This document shows positions 34,579-44,403 of a stretch of 64,000 nt of DNA, one piece after another; the first letter of the stretch is position 1, and the number at the start of each line of letters is the position of its first letter. The DNA comes from Neobacillus ginsengisoli. GTDB taxonomy: Bacteria > Bacillota > Bacilli > Bacillales_B > DSM-18226. The notes under the pieces are model-generated. The model was not told the origin of the DNA and ran no database searches. It worked only from the letters and a program-made list of their open reading frames with translations. The stretch is from positions 496,001-560,000 of the forward strand of contig NZ_JAUSTW010000003.1 in the NCBI RefSeq assembly GCF_030813055.1, given 5' to 3'. Made by a program: the position numbers and the translations under genes.

Positions 34579-34977
34579 ATGGGCTATATTGTTGATATTT
34601 CAAAGTACGAGCCATCTAACTAAATTGATTGGCCGACGTTTTCGAAGAAGGTGGATCTATTAAAAAATCTAACGGTAAAATAGATCATTTATGGTTTTAT
34701 AATAGTCAGCATTTGGATATTAAAGGGGGAGAATCTCAGAAAGGAGATAAATTTATCATTACGGACGAGCTATTGGTATACGGTACTCGTATGGTGAAGT
34801 GCCATGATGGAAAATATCGGACAGCGGATCCTAAATATGTAGATGTGTCACCCAAGCCACTGGATTGGCCCTACCGTGTAATAGTTGAAGGCATCACCAA
34901 TAAACTAGCAATTGAAATTGTCCGTTCCCTGCAATCACACTATCAAAAAGCATCGGTTCATGGAGAATCATTTTTGA
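34579..34977 (+). pseudogene. GH25-type lysozyme remnant
   Basis: From the ATG at 34579 the frame reads MGYIVDISKYEPSN, a stop, then IDWPTFSKKVDLL, matching the start of GH25 muramidases. The central catalytic part is missing. A later frame (34629 onward) carries YNSQHLDIKGGESQKGDKF and YRVIVEGITNKLAIEIVRSL, probably the C-terminal region. A terminator follows at 34983. The long open frame running on to 35138 beyond the terminator is not meaningful. Confidence 0.6.
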
Positions 34978-34982
34978 ATTAC

Positions 34983-35008
34983 AAAGCCCATCAACAAGAT
35001 GGGCTTTT
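34983..35008 (+). terminator. Intrinsic terminator after the GH25 relic
   Basis: AAAGCCCATC / GATGGGCTTT with a 5-nt loop and a short T tail. Confidence 0.75.
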
Positions 35009-35036
35009 GCTATATTTTCAGAATGAATGTCACCAT

Positions 35037-35759
35037 CTACTCCAACACCCCAGGTCTTCCCAGCAGATATCCCTGGGTAAAACGGACTCCAATATATTTG
35101 GCTGCCGCCAGCTCGACATCCTTTTCGATGCCTTCTAAGATTAGCTTGCAGTTATATTGATCGCAATATTTAATCAGTAAGTCGATCATTGTTTGTTTTT
35201 GTTTCGATTGACACAAATCTTTAGCAAAATAGCGATCTAATTTTAAAAAGTTCGGAGCTATTTCAATTAATAGTTGCAAGGCATTATATCCTTTGCCAAT
35301 ATCATCTATTGCAATGAGGATTCCATGCTCTTTGATCTGAGCAATTTTTTCCTTAAAGGCTTCAAAATGAGTATCTGAGATAATTTCCGATTCTGCAATT
35401 TCAAGAACAATTTTAGTGTTTTCCTGATGACTATGAAGGCTTTTCTCCGTCAAAATCGTCTTTAAAACAGATAGGAAATCGGGATGTACGATCGATGATG
35501 GGAATACATTTATAAACAAATAACCATCCGTTTGGGGTCCTTCCGAAAAATAGCTTCGGACCGCTTTTTGCATGGAAAGCGAATCTAATTCAAAGAGCCG
35601 CTTCTCTCTTTTTGCCTCCTGAAAGGCGATTTCGGGATTGGCGGAAAAGCTAGTTCTTAATAGAACCTCATAGCCTATTTTACTCCAGTTATTGATCTCA
35701 AAAATCGGCTGAAAAACGTGGTAAAAATCTTCATTTTCAATTACCTGCTGAATGGACAT
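35037..35759 (-). CDS. EAL-domain protein (probable c-di-GMP phosphodiesterase)
   Basis: About 240 residues from the ATG at 35759 (SD GGGAGG 13 nt upstream); a GTG start at 35798 (253 aa) is the alternative. A single EAL domain is present with the signature as YEVLLR in place of EALLR, then INVFPSS (Asn), EIAESE (Glu), AIDDIGKGYNAL (Asp-Asp), FLKLDRYF (Lys), LEGIE (Glu) and FTQGYLLGRP. All metal and catalytic positions appear kept, so hydrolysis of c-di-GMP is plausible. No GGDEF or sensor domain is attached. A diguanylate cyclase is encoded separately at 48774. Confidence 0.85.
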   Translation of the reverse strand: MSIQQVIENEDFYHVFQPIFEINNWSKIGYEVLLRTSFSANPEIAFQEAKREKRLFELDSLSMQKAVRSYFSEGPQTDGYLFINVFPSSIVHPDFLSVLKTILTEKSLHSHQENTKIVLEIAESEIISDTHFEAFKEKIAQIKEHGILIAIDDIGKGYNALQLLIEIAPNFLKLDRYFAKDLCQSKQKQTMIDLLIKYCDQYNCKLILEGIEKDVELAAAKYIGVRFTQGYLLGRPGVLE

Positions 35760-36039
35760 AATAGGTGATAATTCCTCCCAAAATAAAAAAGAATGCACCC
35801 GAATAATAGGAACATCTTTATCCTTATTCCTTCGGTATCTCGTCTATCATAGCATGTGAATGCCTTAGACTCGCAGCTTTGCGTCCTAATCTTTCAACTA
35901 GTTTGCCATTTCGTTTATATGAAATTATAGTTATTTAGACACTCGAATAGATTATCACAAAACAAAAATTGGTACCACCAACTTTAGTAACACCTACTTA
36001 AAATTTAGAAAGAAAATTCTAAACTTTAATATTCCTCAA

Positions 36040-36094
36040 TGTCCTTTCCACACGGACACTCATACCCCCTTGTCCACCGACGGTGCCTGTCACC
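36040..36094. repeat. Dispersed repeat, full copy R4
   Basis: TGTCC, 9 nt, GGACA, 12 nt, TGTCCACCGAC, then GGTGCCTGTCACC: 55 bp, just upstream of the Nudix gene. The rest of 35799-36129 shows no gene. Confidence 0.88.
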
Positions 36095-36129
36095 ATTTTT
36101 TCTGTTAACATAGTGATGAGGTGAATGTT

Positions 36130-36657
36130 ATGGTTTGGAAGATAAATAGTTCTGTGAAGAAGAGTATCGATCGCTTTGGGGTCACGATTGATGAGGTGAT
36201 ACTTCCGAATGGGGAGGAAAAGACCTTTTCTTATTTGGATTTTGCGAAAGGTGTTTGTATTCTGCCGATTACGGAGGATCACGAAATTGTATGTTTAAAG
36301 CAATACCGTCATGCCATTAAAAGCTGGGAATGGGAGCTGCCTGCCGGAATGATTGACATAGATGGCACCCCGCCAATTGAAACCGCCAAGAAAGAGCTGG
36401 AGGAAGAAACAGGGTTTAAAGCAGATCAGTGGTTAGATTTAGGAAGCTTTTATCCTTCACCGGGCTCCACCAGTGAGGAAATCTTTTTGTTTGCCGCTGC
36501 CGGATTAACGGCTGCCGAACAAAATTTAGAAAGCAGCGAACAAATTGAATTACATAAAATCAGCATGGAAGAATTGAAGACCTTGATCAAAAAAGGTGAC
36601 TTCAAGCATGGCGCAGGACTTGCAGCAATTCTACGATATAAATTCATAACTGATTAG
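36130..36657 (+). CDS. Nudix hydrolase, ADP-ribose pyrophosphatase-like
   Basis: I place the start at the ATG at 36130 (SD GAGGTG), giving 175 residues. The upstream beta-strand region VCILPITEDHEIVCLKQYRH and ELPAGMIDIDGTPPIETAKK-(E)LEEETGF carry the Nudix box of the ADP-ribose pyrophosphatase branch. The first Glu of the box is replaced by Thr and one residue seems inserted, while the catalytic helix ELEEETG is intact. It would cleave ADP-ribose or a related nucleoside diphosphate. A strong terminator follows at 36674. Confidence 0.85.
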   Translation: MVWKINSSVKKSIDRFGVTIDEVILPNGEEKTFSYLDFAKGVCILPITEDHEIVCLKQYRHAIKSWEWELPAGMIDIDGTPPIETAKKELEEETGFKADQWLDLGSFYPSPGSTSEEIFLFAAAGLTAAEQNLESSEQIELHKISMEELKTLIKKGDFKHGAGLAAILRYKFITD

Positions 36658-36673
36658 CAATACAAAATTACAA

Positions 36674-36719
36674 ACACCCCCGTCTCAAATCACCGATCGG
36701 AGACAGGGGTGTTTTGTTT
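36674..36719 (+). terminator. Intrinsic terminator of the Nudix gene
   Basis: AACACCCC-GTCTC / GAGAC-GGGGTGTTTTGTTTT stem with a T-rich tail. Confidence 0.85.
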
Positions 36720-36790
36720 TAACTTCTGGAAAATTTCGACTTATTTCCCGCTTTTCCCTTATTAATTAAACATTTGATTAACAATACCAT

Positions 36791-39700
36791 CTAAAGGGCT
36801 ACACGTTCCCCTCTAACTTTCTCTAATGAAGAATCTTTACGCGTTCGATGCATCCGGCTATAACAAATAGGAATCAGAAATAAGCTAATAAAGGTTGAAC
36901 TGATGAGCCCTCCTACCACCACGATCCCGAGAGTTTGGGAGATGACCGTATCTGTCCGTGACGAAAGAGCAAGAGGCAGCAAGGTTAAAATGGTTGTGAA
37001 CGCAGTCGTCAGAATCGGCCGTACGCGAGAAAGCGTCCCTTTTAATATGGCCTCTTCCGCTTTCATCCCGCTTGCCAAGTTTCTTTCAATTTTATCAACG
37101 AGGACAATTCCGTTCGTCACCACAATCCCCGTTAGCATCATAAGTCCGACGAAGGCCGCAAGATTCCATTCCTTTCCGAAGATAAACATTCCAATGACTG
37201 ACCCGATGAATGCTAATGGAATGCAAACCAACACCGATAGCGGCGCTTTCCATCCGCGAAAAACGGCACTAATAATTAAGAGCACCAGCAATAAAGAAAA
37301 GAATAACGCAATCGCCATTTCATAAATCATTTCATACACTTGCTGAGGGGCACCGGCGAAGGAGTACTTTACACCCTCCGGTAACGGGATTTTCCCCAAT
37401 GCCGTTTTAACTTGGTTCGTCACCTTTCCGATATCACTTGAAATGATATTGGCTGTTATGACAGCATACGGATGCCCATCCTTCTCTTGAATCATCGAAG
37501 AACCCGATGGCATTAGCAAAGCAAGCTGATCCAAAGTCACCTTTTGCCCATCCTTATTCACAAAGGTCTCTCCGCCCATTAAAGAAAAAATATCTTTAGA
37601 GGTACCTTTTTGTATATCGGAGTGAATAACAATGGGAAATGTATTTTGGTTAATGGAAATGAACCCTTTTGTTCCGTCTGCGGTATATTGCTGAATCCGA
37701 TTTAAAACATAATCAAGCTTAATACCGTTATTTTCGATGGCCTTCCGATTTAGTGTGATCTGATACTGGGTTGTATGATCCCCATCATCCGCCGTCCCCT
37801 GCACAGCCAGTCCAGGCACCAGCTTCAGCTGATTGCGAACCGTTTGCGCCATCGATTCCAGCGTCTGACTATCAGCTCCCGTAAGATTGATCTTCAATTG
37901 CGTATCATCGCCAGCAATACTTGCATTTGAAACTGTATAGACAGCCTTGCTTGACAATGAATTTAATTGCTTCTGCAATTCAGGAATAAAAGCAGCTACA
38001 TCTGTCCCCTTCTTAACAGTAACAGACAAATTAGCAATATTCGGTTTCTGAATCCATCCTCCTCCCGTATCAAAAACATCATCCGATTGCGGCGTAAAGG
38101 AGGAACCCAGTCCTGATGAAAATGAATCCACTTTAGGATTTGTTTTCATTAATGCTTCCAATCTCTGCACTTCTGCGTCCACTTCGGTTAATGAAGAAGT
38201 CTGCGGCATTTCCACTTGAACACCGATTTGACCGGTGTTATTGCTCGTTGGTAAAAAATTAACCGGAAGAAGGGCTGCGCCAACAGAAGCTAACAAAAAT
38301 AAAGCTAAAAAGGCAATTACCACTTTCCGCTTACGTGCAAACACCCAGGTAAAAATTTTATGGGCAAATGGTTCTAAATTATCACCGACGGCAACCGGTT
38401 TTCCCTTCCAAAATAGATTGTAAAGAACCGGTACAACTAAGATCGAAACAAATAGGGAAAGGATAAGTGCAATCACAACTGACCATGCAAATCCCGAAAA
38501 GGCCGAACTGACCATCCCGCCAACAAGGGCAATCGGAACATAAACGGCAACAGTCGTTGCGGTAGAAGATACGATCGCAGGAATCATTTCCGACACGGCC
38601 TGTGTTAGTAAATGAACGCTGTTGATCCCTTTTGCCGCATGCACTTTTCGGTTCATATTATCCAGAATGACGATCGAGTCATCGACCACTCGGCCCATCG
38701 CCACGATAAGCCCTGAAACGGTAAGAATATTAAGGCTGATTCCCATTATTTTTAATAAACCGGTTGTCGCCAAAAGACAAATCGGCAGTGAAATAGCGAT
38801 TAATAAGGTAGAACGGACTTTTCGGAAAAAAAGAAAAACGCAGACCATCGAAAATAAGCAGCCTAATAAGCCCTCTTTTATAAGACCTTTTAATGACGCA
38901 TTGACCTGCTGACCTTGATCAAAAAGGATCGATAGTTTGATATCCTTATTTTTCAAAGCAGGAATATCCTTTATACTACTCTTAATTCGATCGGAAACAT
39001 CCGTTATATTGGTTGAAGGAGTTTTTAAAACATCTAAAAGGACACTTGGCTCTCCGTTCGTTCTTGAAACCGTCTCCAGGTTGACAATAGAATTTGATAT
39101 GTCAGCTACTTTCGAAAGCGGGACTGTTTTTCCATCACGGTCATGTATGGGCAACTGCATTAAATCCTGTTGATTTAACCCCCAGCCCGAAACTTGGAGC
39201 GGAATCGAAATCCGGTTGTTTGTCACCTTTCCTTCTACTCCGGTTGTATAGTTCTCTTCAAGTGACTGCTTTACATCAGTTACCGTTAATCCTGATTTGT
39301 TTAGATCGTTCATTCGAATGTTAACGGCATATCCCGCCGTTCCGCCACCGGATACCCGTACATCTTTTACACCGGGGACTGTTTTCAACCGGTTGACAAC
39401 ATCTTCTTGAATCGCCGTTCGAAGCGTATTCTCCGTTAGATTGTCAGAAGAACTCATCAGACTAATTCTCATAATCGGTAAGGAATGTGTACTAAGTCTA
39501 GTTACCAAAGGTTTATCAATACCAGTCGGCAGTTGGATTCCCTCTAAGGCTTTCGATACCTGTTCCTCCGCCTTCTCCATATCATAATTCATCGAAAAAT
39601 TAAGACTTACCAATGAACCGCCATTAAATGAGTTCGTCTCTACATCTTGAAGGCCGTCTACTACCCGTACAGCCTGTTGAATCGGTTCTGTAATCTCCTT

Positions 39701-39883
39701 TTTGATTTGATCCGCTTGGAAATTTTCGGCACGAACAGTGACCATTAGGGTTGGATTATTAATTTCAGGCAGGTAATCCCGTTGAATTTGCAGTGCTGAC
39801 ATTCCACCCCATACGAGAATTAGGACGATCAAGGTTACAATCAAAATGGCACGTTTCATCGTTTCATCTATTATTCGTTTCAT
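36791..39883 (-). CDS. RND-family efflux transporter (SwrC/AcrB-like)
   Basis: The 1030-residue protein has the two-fold RND architecture: TM1 at about 10-30, a first large extracytoplasmic domain (about 40-330), a TM2-6 block with GRVVDDSIVILDNMNRK (proton-relay Asp), TM7 near 520, a second large loop, and the TM8-12 block (GIVVTNGIVLVDKIERN). Bacillus SwrC of similar length exports surfactin and aids swarming, and this is the nearest role I can suggest. No membrane-fusion partner gene adjoins, as is usual in Gram-positives. The purine-rich SD-like stretch lies about 35 nt before the ATG, with a CGGGC/GCCCG hairpin between them. Confidence 0.9.
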   Translation of the reverse strand: MKRIIDETMKRAILIVTLIVLILVWGGMSALQIQRDYLPEINNPTLMVTVRAENFQADQIKKEITEPIQQAVRVVDGLQDVETNSFNGGSLVSLNFSMNYDMEKAEEQVSKALEGIQLPTGIDKPLVTRLSTHSLPIMRISLMSSSDNLTENTLRTAIQEDVVNRLKTVPGVKDVRVSGGGTAGYAVNIRMNDLNKSGLTVTDVKQSLEENYTTGVEGKVTNNRISIPLQVSGWGLNQQDLMQLPIHDRDGKTVPLSKVADISNSIVNLETVSRTNGEPSVLLDVLKTPSTNITDVSDRIKSSIKDIPALKNKDIKLSILFDQGQQVNASLKGLIKEGLLGCLFSMVCVFLFFRKVRSTLLIAISLPICLLATTGLLKIMGISLNILTVSGLIVAMGRVVDDSIVILDNMNRKVHAAKGINSVHLLTQAVSEMIPAIVSSTATTVAVYVPIALVGGMVSSAFSGFAWSVVIALILSLFVSILVVPVLYNLFWKGKPVAVGDNLEPFAHKIFTWVFARKRKVVIAFLALFLLASVGAALLPVNFLPTSNNTGQIGVQVEMPQTSSLTEVDAEVQRLEALMKTNPKVDSFSSGLGSSFTPQSDDVFDTGGGWIQKPNIANLSVTVKKGTDVAAFIPELQKQLNSLSSKAVYTVSNASIAGDDTQLKINLTGADSQTLESMAQTVRNQLKLVPGLAVQGTADDGDHTTQYQITLNRKAIENNGIKLDYVLNRIQQYTADGTKGFISINQNTFPIVIHSDIQKGTSKDIFSLMGGETFVNKDGQKVTLDQLALLMPSGSSMIQEKDGHPYAVITANIISSDIGKVTNQVKTALGKIPLPEGVKYSFAGAPQQVYEMIYEMAIALFFSLLLVLLIISAVFRGWKAPLSVLVCIPLAFIGSVIGMFIFGKEWNLAAFVGLMMLTGIVVTNGIVLVDKIERNLASGMKAEEAILKGTLSRVRPILTTAFTTILTLLPLALSSRTDTVISQTLGIVVVGGLISSTFISLFLIPICYSRMHRTRKDSSLEKVRGERVAL

Positions 39884-39992
39884 GTCATTGTATTCGGGCC
39901 TTGTTAAGCCCGAAATCGCTCCCCCTCTTATGAAAAACTAATGATTTACGTAACCCAATGGCAAACAGAGGCCCTGAAGATCTCCATACTTA

Positions 39993-40028
39993 ATAAAAAT
40001 AGCTACCTTTATGGGGTAGCTATTTTTA
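39993..40028. terminator. Bidirectional intrinsic terminator
   Basis: AAAAATAGCTACC / GGGTAGCTATTTTT stem with T residues on both sides, in the 207-bp gap between the RND gene and the phosphoesterase gene. Confidence 0.75.
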
Positions 40029-40090
40029 TTTACCTTACCAGCCTCTTGCAATCGTATCCACGCATTGCATATCTGACTTTGTAAAATAAA

Positions 40091-42838
40091 TTAATTGTCA
40101 GCAGGAGACGGAGCACTGCTTTCAGGTTGTTGCTGTACTTCATCTGGAGTAAGGGCCTTTTTCTCACCTGGATAAGGTTTATCAAAACCTTTTGTAGCGT
40201 ACCAAACAGAGTGGTTCAGCATGTTGGCATTGACTGCATCCGGTGAAGCGTGCTTCCCGGAAAATTCATCCTTGTGTTTGTTGGACCATTCCGTCCACTT
40301 TTTCGAAAGATCCTGTGCTTCAGGTGTTACATTTGTTGTGTTGGCAAGTGCTGCCGTGTTGGAACCCGGTTGGCCATTTAACGTGTCAAGCGGAATTTGA
40401 TTTGGTACAAAGTTGTATGGCGTGAAGTCCGGCTTATCTGTAAAGAGCTCACTCATCGGCTCTGCTGCTGCATCGTTTTGATTCATAGCAGGAAGTCCGA
40501 GAATTTGTTCAATACTGCGAACCATGTTGATAACTGTCCAATAATGGCTATCCGTAATTCCTTTTTTCACCCAAGGACTGATAACATATGCAGGCTCACG
40601 ATGGCCGTCAACGTGGTCTAATCCATTTTGAGCATCATCTTCTGTGACAAAAATAGCCGAGTCTTTCCAATATGGGCTGTGAGAAATCAAGTCAACAATT
40701 TTACCTACAGCCAAGTCATTGTCGGCAACCATTGCTTGCGGTGTTGGATTGTTTGTTGAATTTCCAGCTGTGTGGTCATCCATTACCCACATTGTGTTTA
40801 ATGCCGGTAAGTCATTATTTTTCACGTGTTTTTCAAATTGTTGCTTGAAAATTTCAAAACGGTACTGATCTGGGATATTCGTGTCAAACGTTGGGAAAGG
40901 CTTGTATGTGATCGGCCCAAGTGACGGAATATCATAGGTTGCCGAATAGTCGCCTACCGGTACATGAAGGCTACCTTGCTGCCCGCCGGAAAGGATTTGG
41001 TAATCTTTCCACCAGTCTATCCAATTTCCGTATGGTTCCGGACCGGTGAAGCCAGTCGTATCTTCCCCGAAGTTCTCAACAGATTTATTATATTTTGCTG
41101 CTTGATCCCATAAGTGGCCTGTAGGTGCATAGGCCATTGCGTCCCCTGCCCCGCCCGGGTAGCTTTTTACATTCGCTGTATCTGTTTCTTTATCTTCATA
41201 GTCTGTATTGGTTCCTTGCATAACCCATTGGTGTCCGCTTGCTGACTGGATGCCTGAAGTATAAACGTTGTCTAAAAGCGGGAAGGTAGATGCAAGTTTA
41301 TGCAAGTTTGGAGTTACTTGTTGCGGGAACTGCGTTAAAGCCGGTTCGCCGTTTCCTTTTCCAAGGTCACCAAGTACTTGGTCATACGTTCTGTTTTCTT
41401 TGATAATATAGAATACGTGCTTAATCGTTGAAGGCTCGCCCACTCGTTCAGGCATAGCAACAGGTTTCTTATTTTCACGCGGCTTAGCGTTTAGATCTTT
41501 TAAGCCGTACCAGTTATTGTCAGCATATACCTGCTTTGTGCCCTTTACAAGATCCTCAGCAGTTGGGAATGGGATCAATGAAAGCGATCCTTCTTGTGCA
41601 TAAGAAGAGTGGCCATGTACTGTAATACCTTGAATCGTTAGATCACGTGCGTCTCCGCGTGAACCAATTCCATCCGCATTCGCAACAACTAGATTTTTAT
41701 TAGCAGAATCCACTGCGATATCAACTGGGAACCATGCTGTCGGTAAAAGTCCTTGTAGTTCAGGAGTCTTATCAGGGCCTTGCCAGTCATATACGGCAAT
41801 CGCATTATCACGGCCAAGGCTGACCATTAACTTGTTATCTACAACTTTCACTGCGTTTGGTGCAGATCCCTTTTGAGCATTCGGGTATGGTTTAATATCA
41901 ATTGTTTGAACTACGTTATTTGTCTTCGTGTCGATAACAGAAACGGTGTCACTGTTCGTGTTGGTTACGAATATGTACTGACCTGACTGTGTCATCCGTT
42001 CAGGCTGTACACCAACTTCAATCGTTTTTGTAACAGTGTTCGTAGCAAGGTCAACAACTGACACAGTTCCTGTTGTAGTGGCACCTGTTTTAGGATCTAC
42101 GACAACTTTAGTACCAGAAGAGTCAACAGTCGTGTCTCCTGCCTTAGCTATTCTGCCGCCTTGGTTTGTAACGTATGCAGTATTGCCATCAACTAAAACG
42201 CTTGTTGGGGCATTTTCAACTGCAACTTTGGTTAATGCACCTGTTTGCGGGTCAATTACTCCAAGGCTGTTATCACGGTTTAGGGCAACTAGCAGTTTGC
42301 CTTGCGGTGTAACTGTGATATCAAGCGGATTAATATTTCCTCCAACTGTTGCTTTTGGAAGGCTAATGCTCTTTTGAATCACAGGAGTTCCGTCCGGATT
42401 GATGGACATTACCACAACTTTACCTGTTGTGCCTGATGAACCCGTTGCATAAAGCTGACTTCCATCCTTTGAATAAGCTAAGCCCCACATATGGGAAAGA
42501 CCTAGTGAAAAATTTTGGGTAGTCAATTTTCCCGTTGCAAGATCAACGACATTGATTCCTTTTCCACCGTAATCACTTCGACCAACTATGGTCACGGCAG
42601 TTTTACCATTTGGATTTACTGCCACAGAAATCGGGTTCCCGCCAAATTCAATTTGTTTCCCAGCGGGTGTAATCAGCTGGTTAACAGGAGTTTGAACAGA
42701 ACCATCAGCTTGTTTTCCAACAAGATTGCTTCCAAAGGGACCATCTTGTGCAGCGTAAACGCCTGCAGAACCAAGAAGGAAAGTACTTAGAGTAAGTCCG
42801 GCAATAAGCTTTTTCTTCTTTCTAAATTTCTTTAACAA
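40091..42838 (-). CDS. Secreted YVTN beta-propeller / alkaline-phosphatase-fold phosphoesterase
   Basis: From the TTG at 42838 (SD AGGAGTGG 5-8 nt upstream) the product is 915 residues. It has a signal peptide (KKKKLIAGLTLSTFLLGSAG), a YncE-like seven-bladed propeller (about 45-440; repeats such as VSVVDLATNTVTKTIEVG, VSVIDTKTNNVVQTIDI), then a phosphoesterase domain related to phospholipase C/acid phosphatase (about 475-830; KHVFYIIKENRTYDQVLG, VMDDHTAGN, AIFVTEDDAQNGLDHVDGHR). The family is annotated as bifunctional YncE/alkaline phosphatase and probably releases phosphate from organic esters outside the cell. A PhoP-box-like array upstream supports phosphate control. Confidence 0.88.
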   Translation of the reverse strand: MLKKFRKKKKLIAGLTLSTFLLGSAGVYAAQDGPFGSNLVGKQADGSVQTPVNQLITPAGKQIEFGGNPISVAVNPNGKTAVTIVGRSDYGGKGINVVDLATGKLTTQNFSLGLSHMWGLAYSKDGSQLYATGSSGTTGKVVVMSINPDGTPVIQKSISLPKATVGGNINPLDITVTPQGKLLVALNRDNSLGVIDPQTGALTKVAVENAPTSVLVDGNTAYVTNQGGRIAKAGDTTVDSSGTKVVVDPKTGATTTGTVSVVDLATNTVTKTIEVGVQPERMTQSGQYIFVTNTNSDTVSVIDTKTNNVVQTIDIKPYPNAQKGSAPNAVKVVDNKLMVSLGRDNAIAVYDWQGPDKTPELQGLLPTAWFPVDIAVDSANKNLVVANADGIGSRGDARDLTIQGITVHGHSSYAQEGSLSLIPFPTAEDLVKGTKQVYADNNWYGLKDLNAKPRENKKPVAMPERVGEPSTIKHVFYIIKENRTYDQVLGDLGKGNGEPALTQFPQQVTPNLHKLASTFPLLDNVYTSGIQSASGHQWVMQGTNTDYEDKETDTANVKSYPGGAGDAMAYAPTGHLWDQAAKYNKSVENFGEDTTGFTGPEPYGNWIDWWKDYQILSGGQQGSLHVPVGDYSATYDIPSLGPITYKPFPTFDTNIPDQYRFEIFKQQFEKHVKNNDLPALNTMWVMDDHTAGNSTNNPTPQAMVADNDLAVGKIVDLISHSPYWKDSAIFVTEDDAQNGLDHVDGHREPAYVISPWVKKGITDSHYWTVINMVRSIEQILGLPAMNQNDAAAEPMSELFTDKPDFTPYNFVPNQIPLDTLNGQPGSNTAALANTTNVTPEAQDLSKKWTEWSNKHKDEFSGKHASPDAVNANMLNHSVWYATKGFDKPYPGEKKALTPDEVQQQPESSAPSPADN

Positions 42839-42916
42839 AATTACCACTCCTATCAATTTGTTTGTACTGCTACAAATCTAGGATACTTAGAATTTATTAA
42901 TCCATCATTTCGGTAG

Positions 42917-42943
42917 TGTAAAGAAGTATTAAGTGTTTGTAAA
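42917..42943 (-). promoter_or_regulatory. PhoP-box-like direct repeats
   Basis: On the minus strand TTTACA, TTAATA and TTTACA recur with 10-11 bp period, 80-105 bp upstream of the phosphoesterase start. This spacing resembles Pho boxes (TT(A/C/T)ACA repeats) of Bacillus PhoP. Confidence 0.4.
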
Positions 42944-43338
42944 ATTATGGAACATTTACTCAAGCGGGTAGAAAGGCACTTGAATTGTTGATTGACTAAG
43001 GGACTCCAGGTAAAATTACCCGGCAAAAAACGAATTCAACGGGAATTTACTCCCCCTGCAATCCATTCTTCGACTAGATTCACTGGTTTATTTGATTAAA
43101 TCTACAACGAGACCTTTAGATAAATAATTTTCCCTTCGAAAATTAAAAGAAGAATGTCGACTATTGTCCGGGAAATTCTATTCGATTCCAATAATCCACC
43201 TAAAAAAACATTTTCCTACATTCTTAGACCAGGTTCCTTCTTAACTTAAAAAGGACACCATCCTCTTCACAAAAGGATTTTTAATAAAGCAGAAAATATT
43301 ATGTCGATGATTGACGGAGAATTATTTCCAATTCACGG

Positions 43339-43354
43339 ATGGTGCCTGGCACCA
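43339..43354. repeat. Degenerate copy of the dispersed repeat core (R5)
   Basis: GGTGCCTGGCACC, one base different from the core, without the left half. It lies in the 560-bp gap between the phosphoesterase and EamA genes, where no gene is seen. Confidence 0.5.
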
Positions 43355-43400
43355 AAACTTGTAGTAAGATTAGAGGTAGTAACTTTTACAGGGGGATAAA

Positions 43401-44315
43401 ATGAAACAGGGAGACAATTCAAGATCTATCGCTTTGCCGTTAGTCATTTCGATTATTGCCATATCGTTTTCAGCTATCTTTGTGAAATGGTCTGCTGCAC
43501 CGGCCTCCATTTTGAGTATGTATCGGATGATATTTGCCAGTATCCTCATGGTGCCGATTGTATGGAAAAACCGGGAGGAATTTAAGAAAATTAGAAAAAA
43601 AGATTGGTTCTTTTTAATTTTTTCCGGCATGTTTTTAGCTTTGCATTTTGCCCTGTGGTTCGGGTCTTTGAAGCTAACAACGGTAGCCAGTTCAACCATC
43701 ATCCTTGCCCTGCAGCCGATTGTATCGTTAATAGGCGGATTTTTTCTATTTAAAGAACGATCATCCGCAGCCGCATTGTTGACGATGGGAATTGCTATTG
43801 TAGGAGCGGTCATGATTGGTTGGGGAGATGTCGGGTTAAGCAAAGAAGCCATTTTAGGTGATTTTCTTTCTTTTTTTAGTGTCATTGCTGTAGTGGGCTA
43901 CTTACTAATCGGCCAAAGCATTGTGAAAAAAGTATCGCATTGGATTTACAGCTTTAGTGTATTTTTAATAGCTTCGATTGTTTTGGTAATCTATAACGTC
44001 GGTGCAGGTGTTGATTTTAGCGGATATAAAGCCCCTGAATGGGGAATCTTCCTGTTATTAGCCATTGTTCCGACAATGAGTCACGTAATTAATAACTGGC
44101 TCTTAAACTATGTAAATGCTACGACGATTTCGATGAGTATTTTAGGAGAACCAGTAGGAGCAACTTCCTTGGCTTTCTTTTTACTGGGAGAACAACTCGT
44201 AAGTTCACAAATTGCCGGAGGCTTACTCGTCCTTCTCGGGGTCTTCTTCTTTTTGATTCAGCAGCAAAAACCGATTTCGCTTAAAAAAGCGGTAAAAAAT
44301 GGAACATACAATTAG
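43401..44315 (+). CDS. EamA/DMT family transporter
   Basis: The 304-residue protein has ten predicted membrane helices in two EamA halves (about residues 12-145 and 155-290; ISFSAIFVKWSAAPASILSM, ALHFALWFGSLKLTTVASST, IVPTMSHVINNWLLNYV, SILGEPVGATSLAFFLLGE). The family exports or imports small metabolites such as amino acids; the substrate cannot be predicted. SD AGGGGG lies before the ATG. A terminator follows at 44339 and is shared with the convergent pxpC region. Confidence 0.9.
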   Translation: MKQGDNSRSIALPLVISIIAISFSAIFVKWSAAPASILSMYRMIFASILMVPIVWKNREEFKKIRKKDWFFLIFSGMFLALHFALWFGSLKLTTVASSTIILALQPIVSLIGGFFLFKERSSAAALLTMGIAIVGAVMIGWGDVGLSKEAILGDFLSFFSVIAVVGYLLIGQSIVKKVSHWIYSFSVFLIASIVLVIYNVGAGVDFSGYKAPEWGIFLLLAIVPTMSHVINNWLLNYVNATTISMSILGEPVGATSLAFFLLGEQLVSSQIAGGLLVLLGVFFFLIQQQKPISLKKAVKNGTYN

Positions 44316-44338
44316 AATGAGTCCTTATTTACCATAAT

Positions 44339-44389
44339 AAAAGGAAAACGAGATCACTTATATAGAAAGTGTTTTCCCGTTTTCCTTTT
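44339..44389. terminator. Bidirectional terminator between eamA-type gene and pxpC
   Basis: AAAAGGAAAACG / CGTTTTCCTTTT 12-bp stem with A/T tails on both sides. Confidence 0.75.
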
Positions 44390-44403
44390 ATTTTACTTCC
44401 ATC

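Noticed and set aside
34629..35138. A 169-codon plus-strand frame
   Set aside because: It crosses a clear terminator and then runs antisense to the EAL gene; only the first part is part of a GH25 relic.
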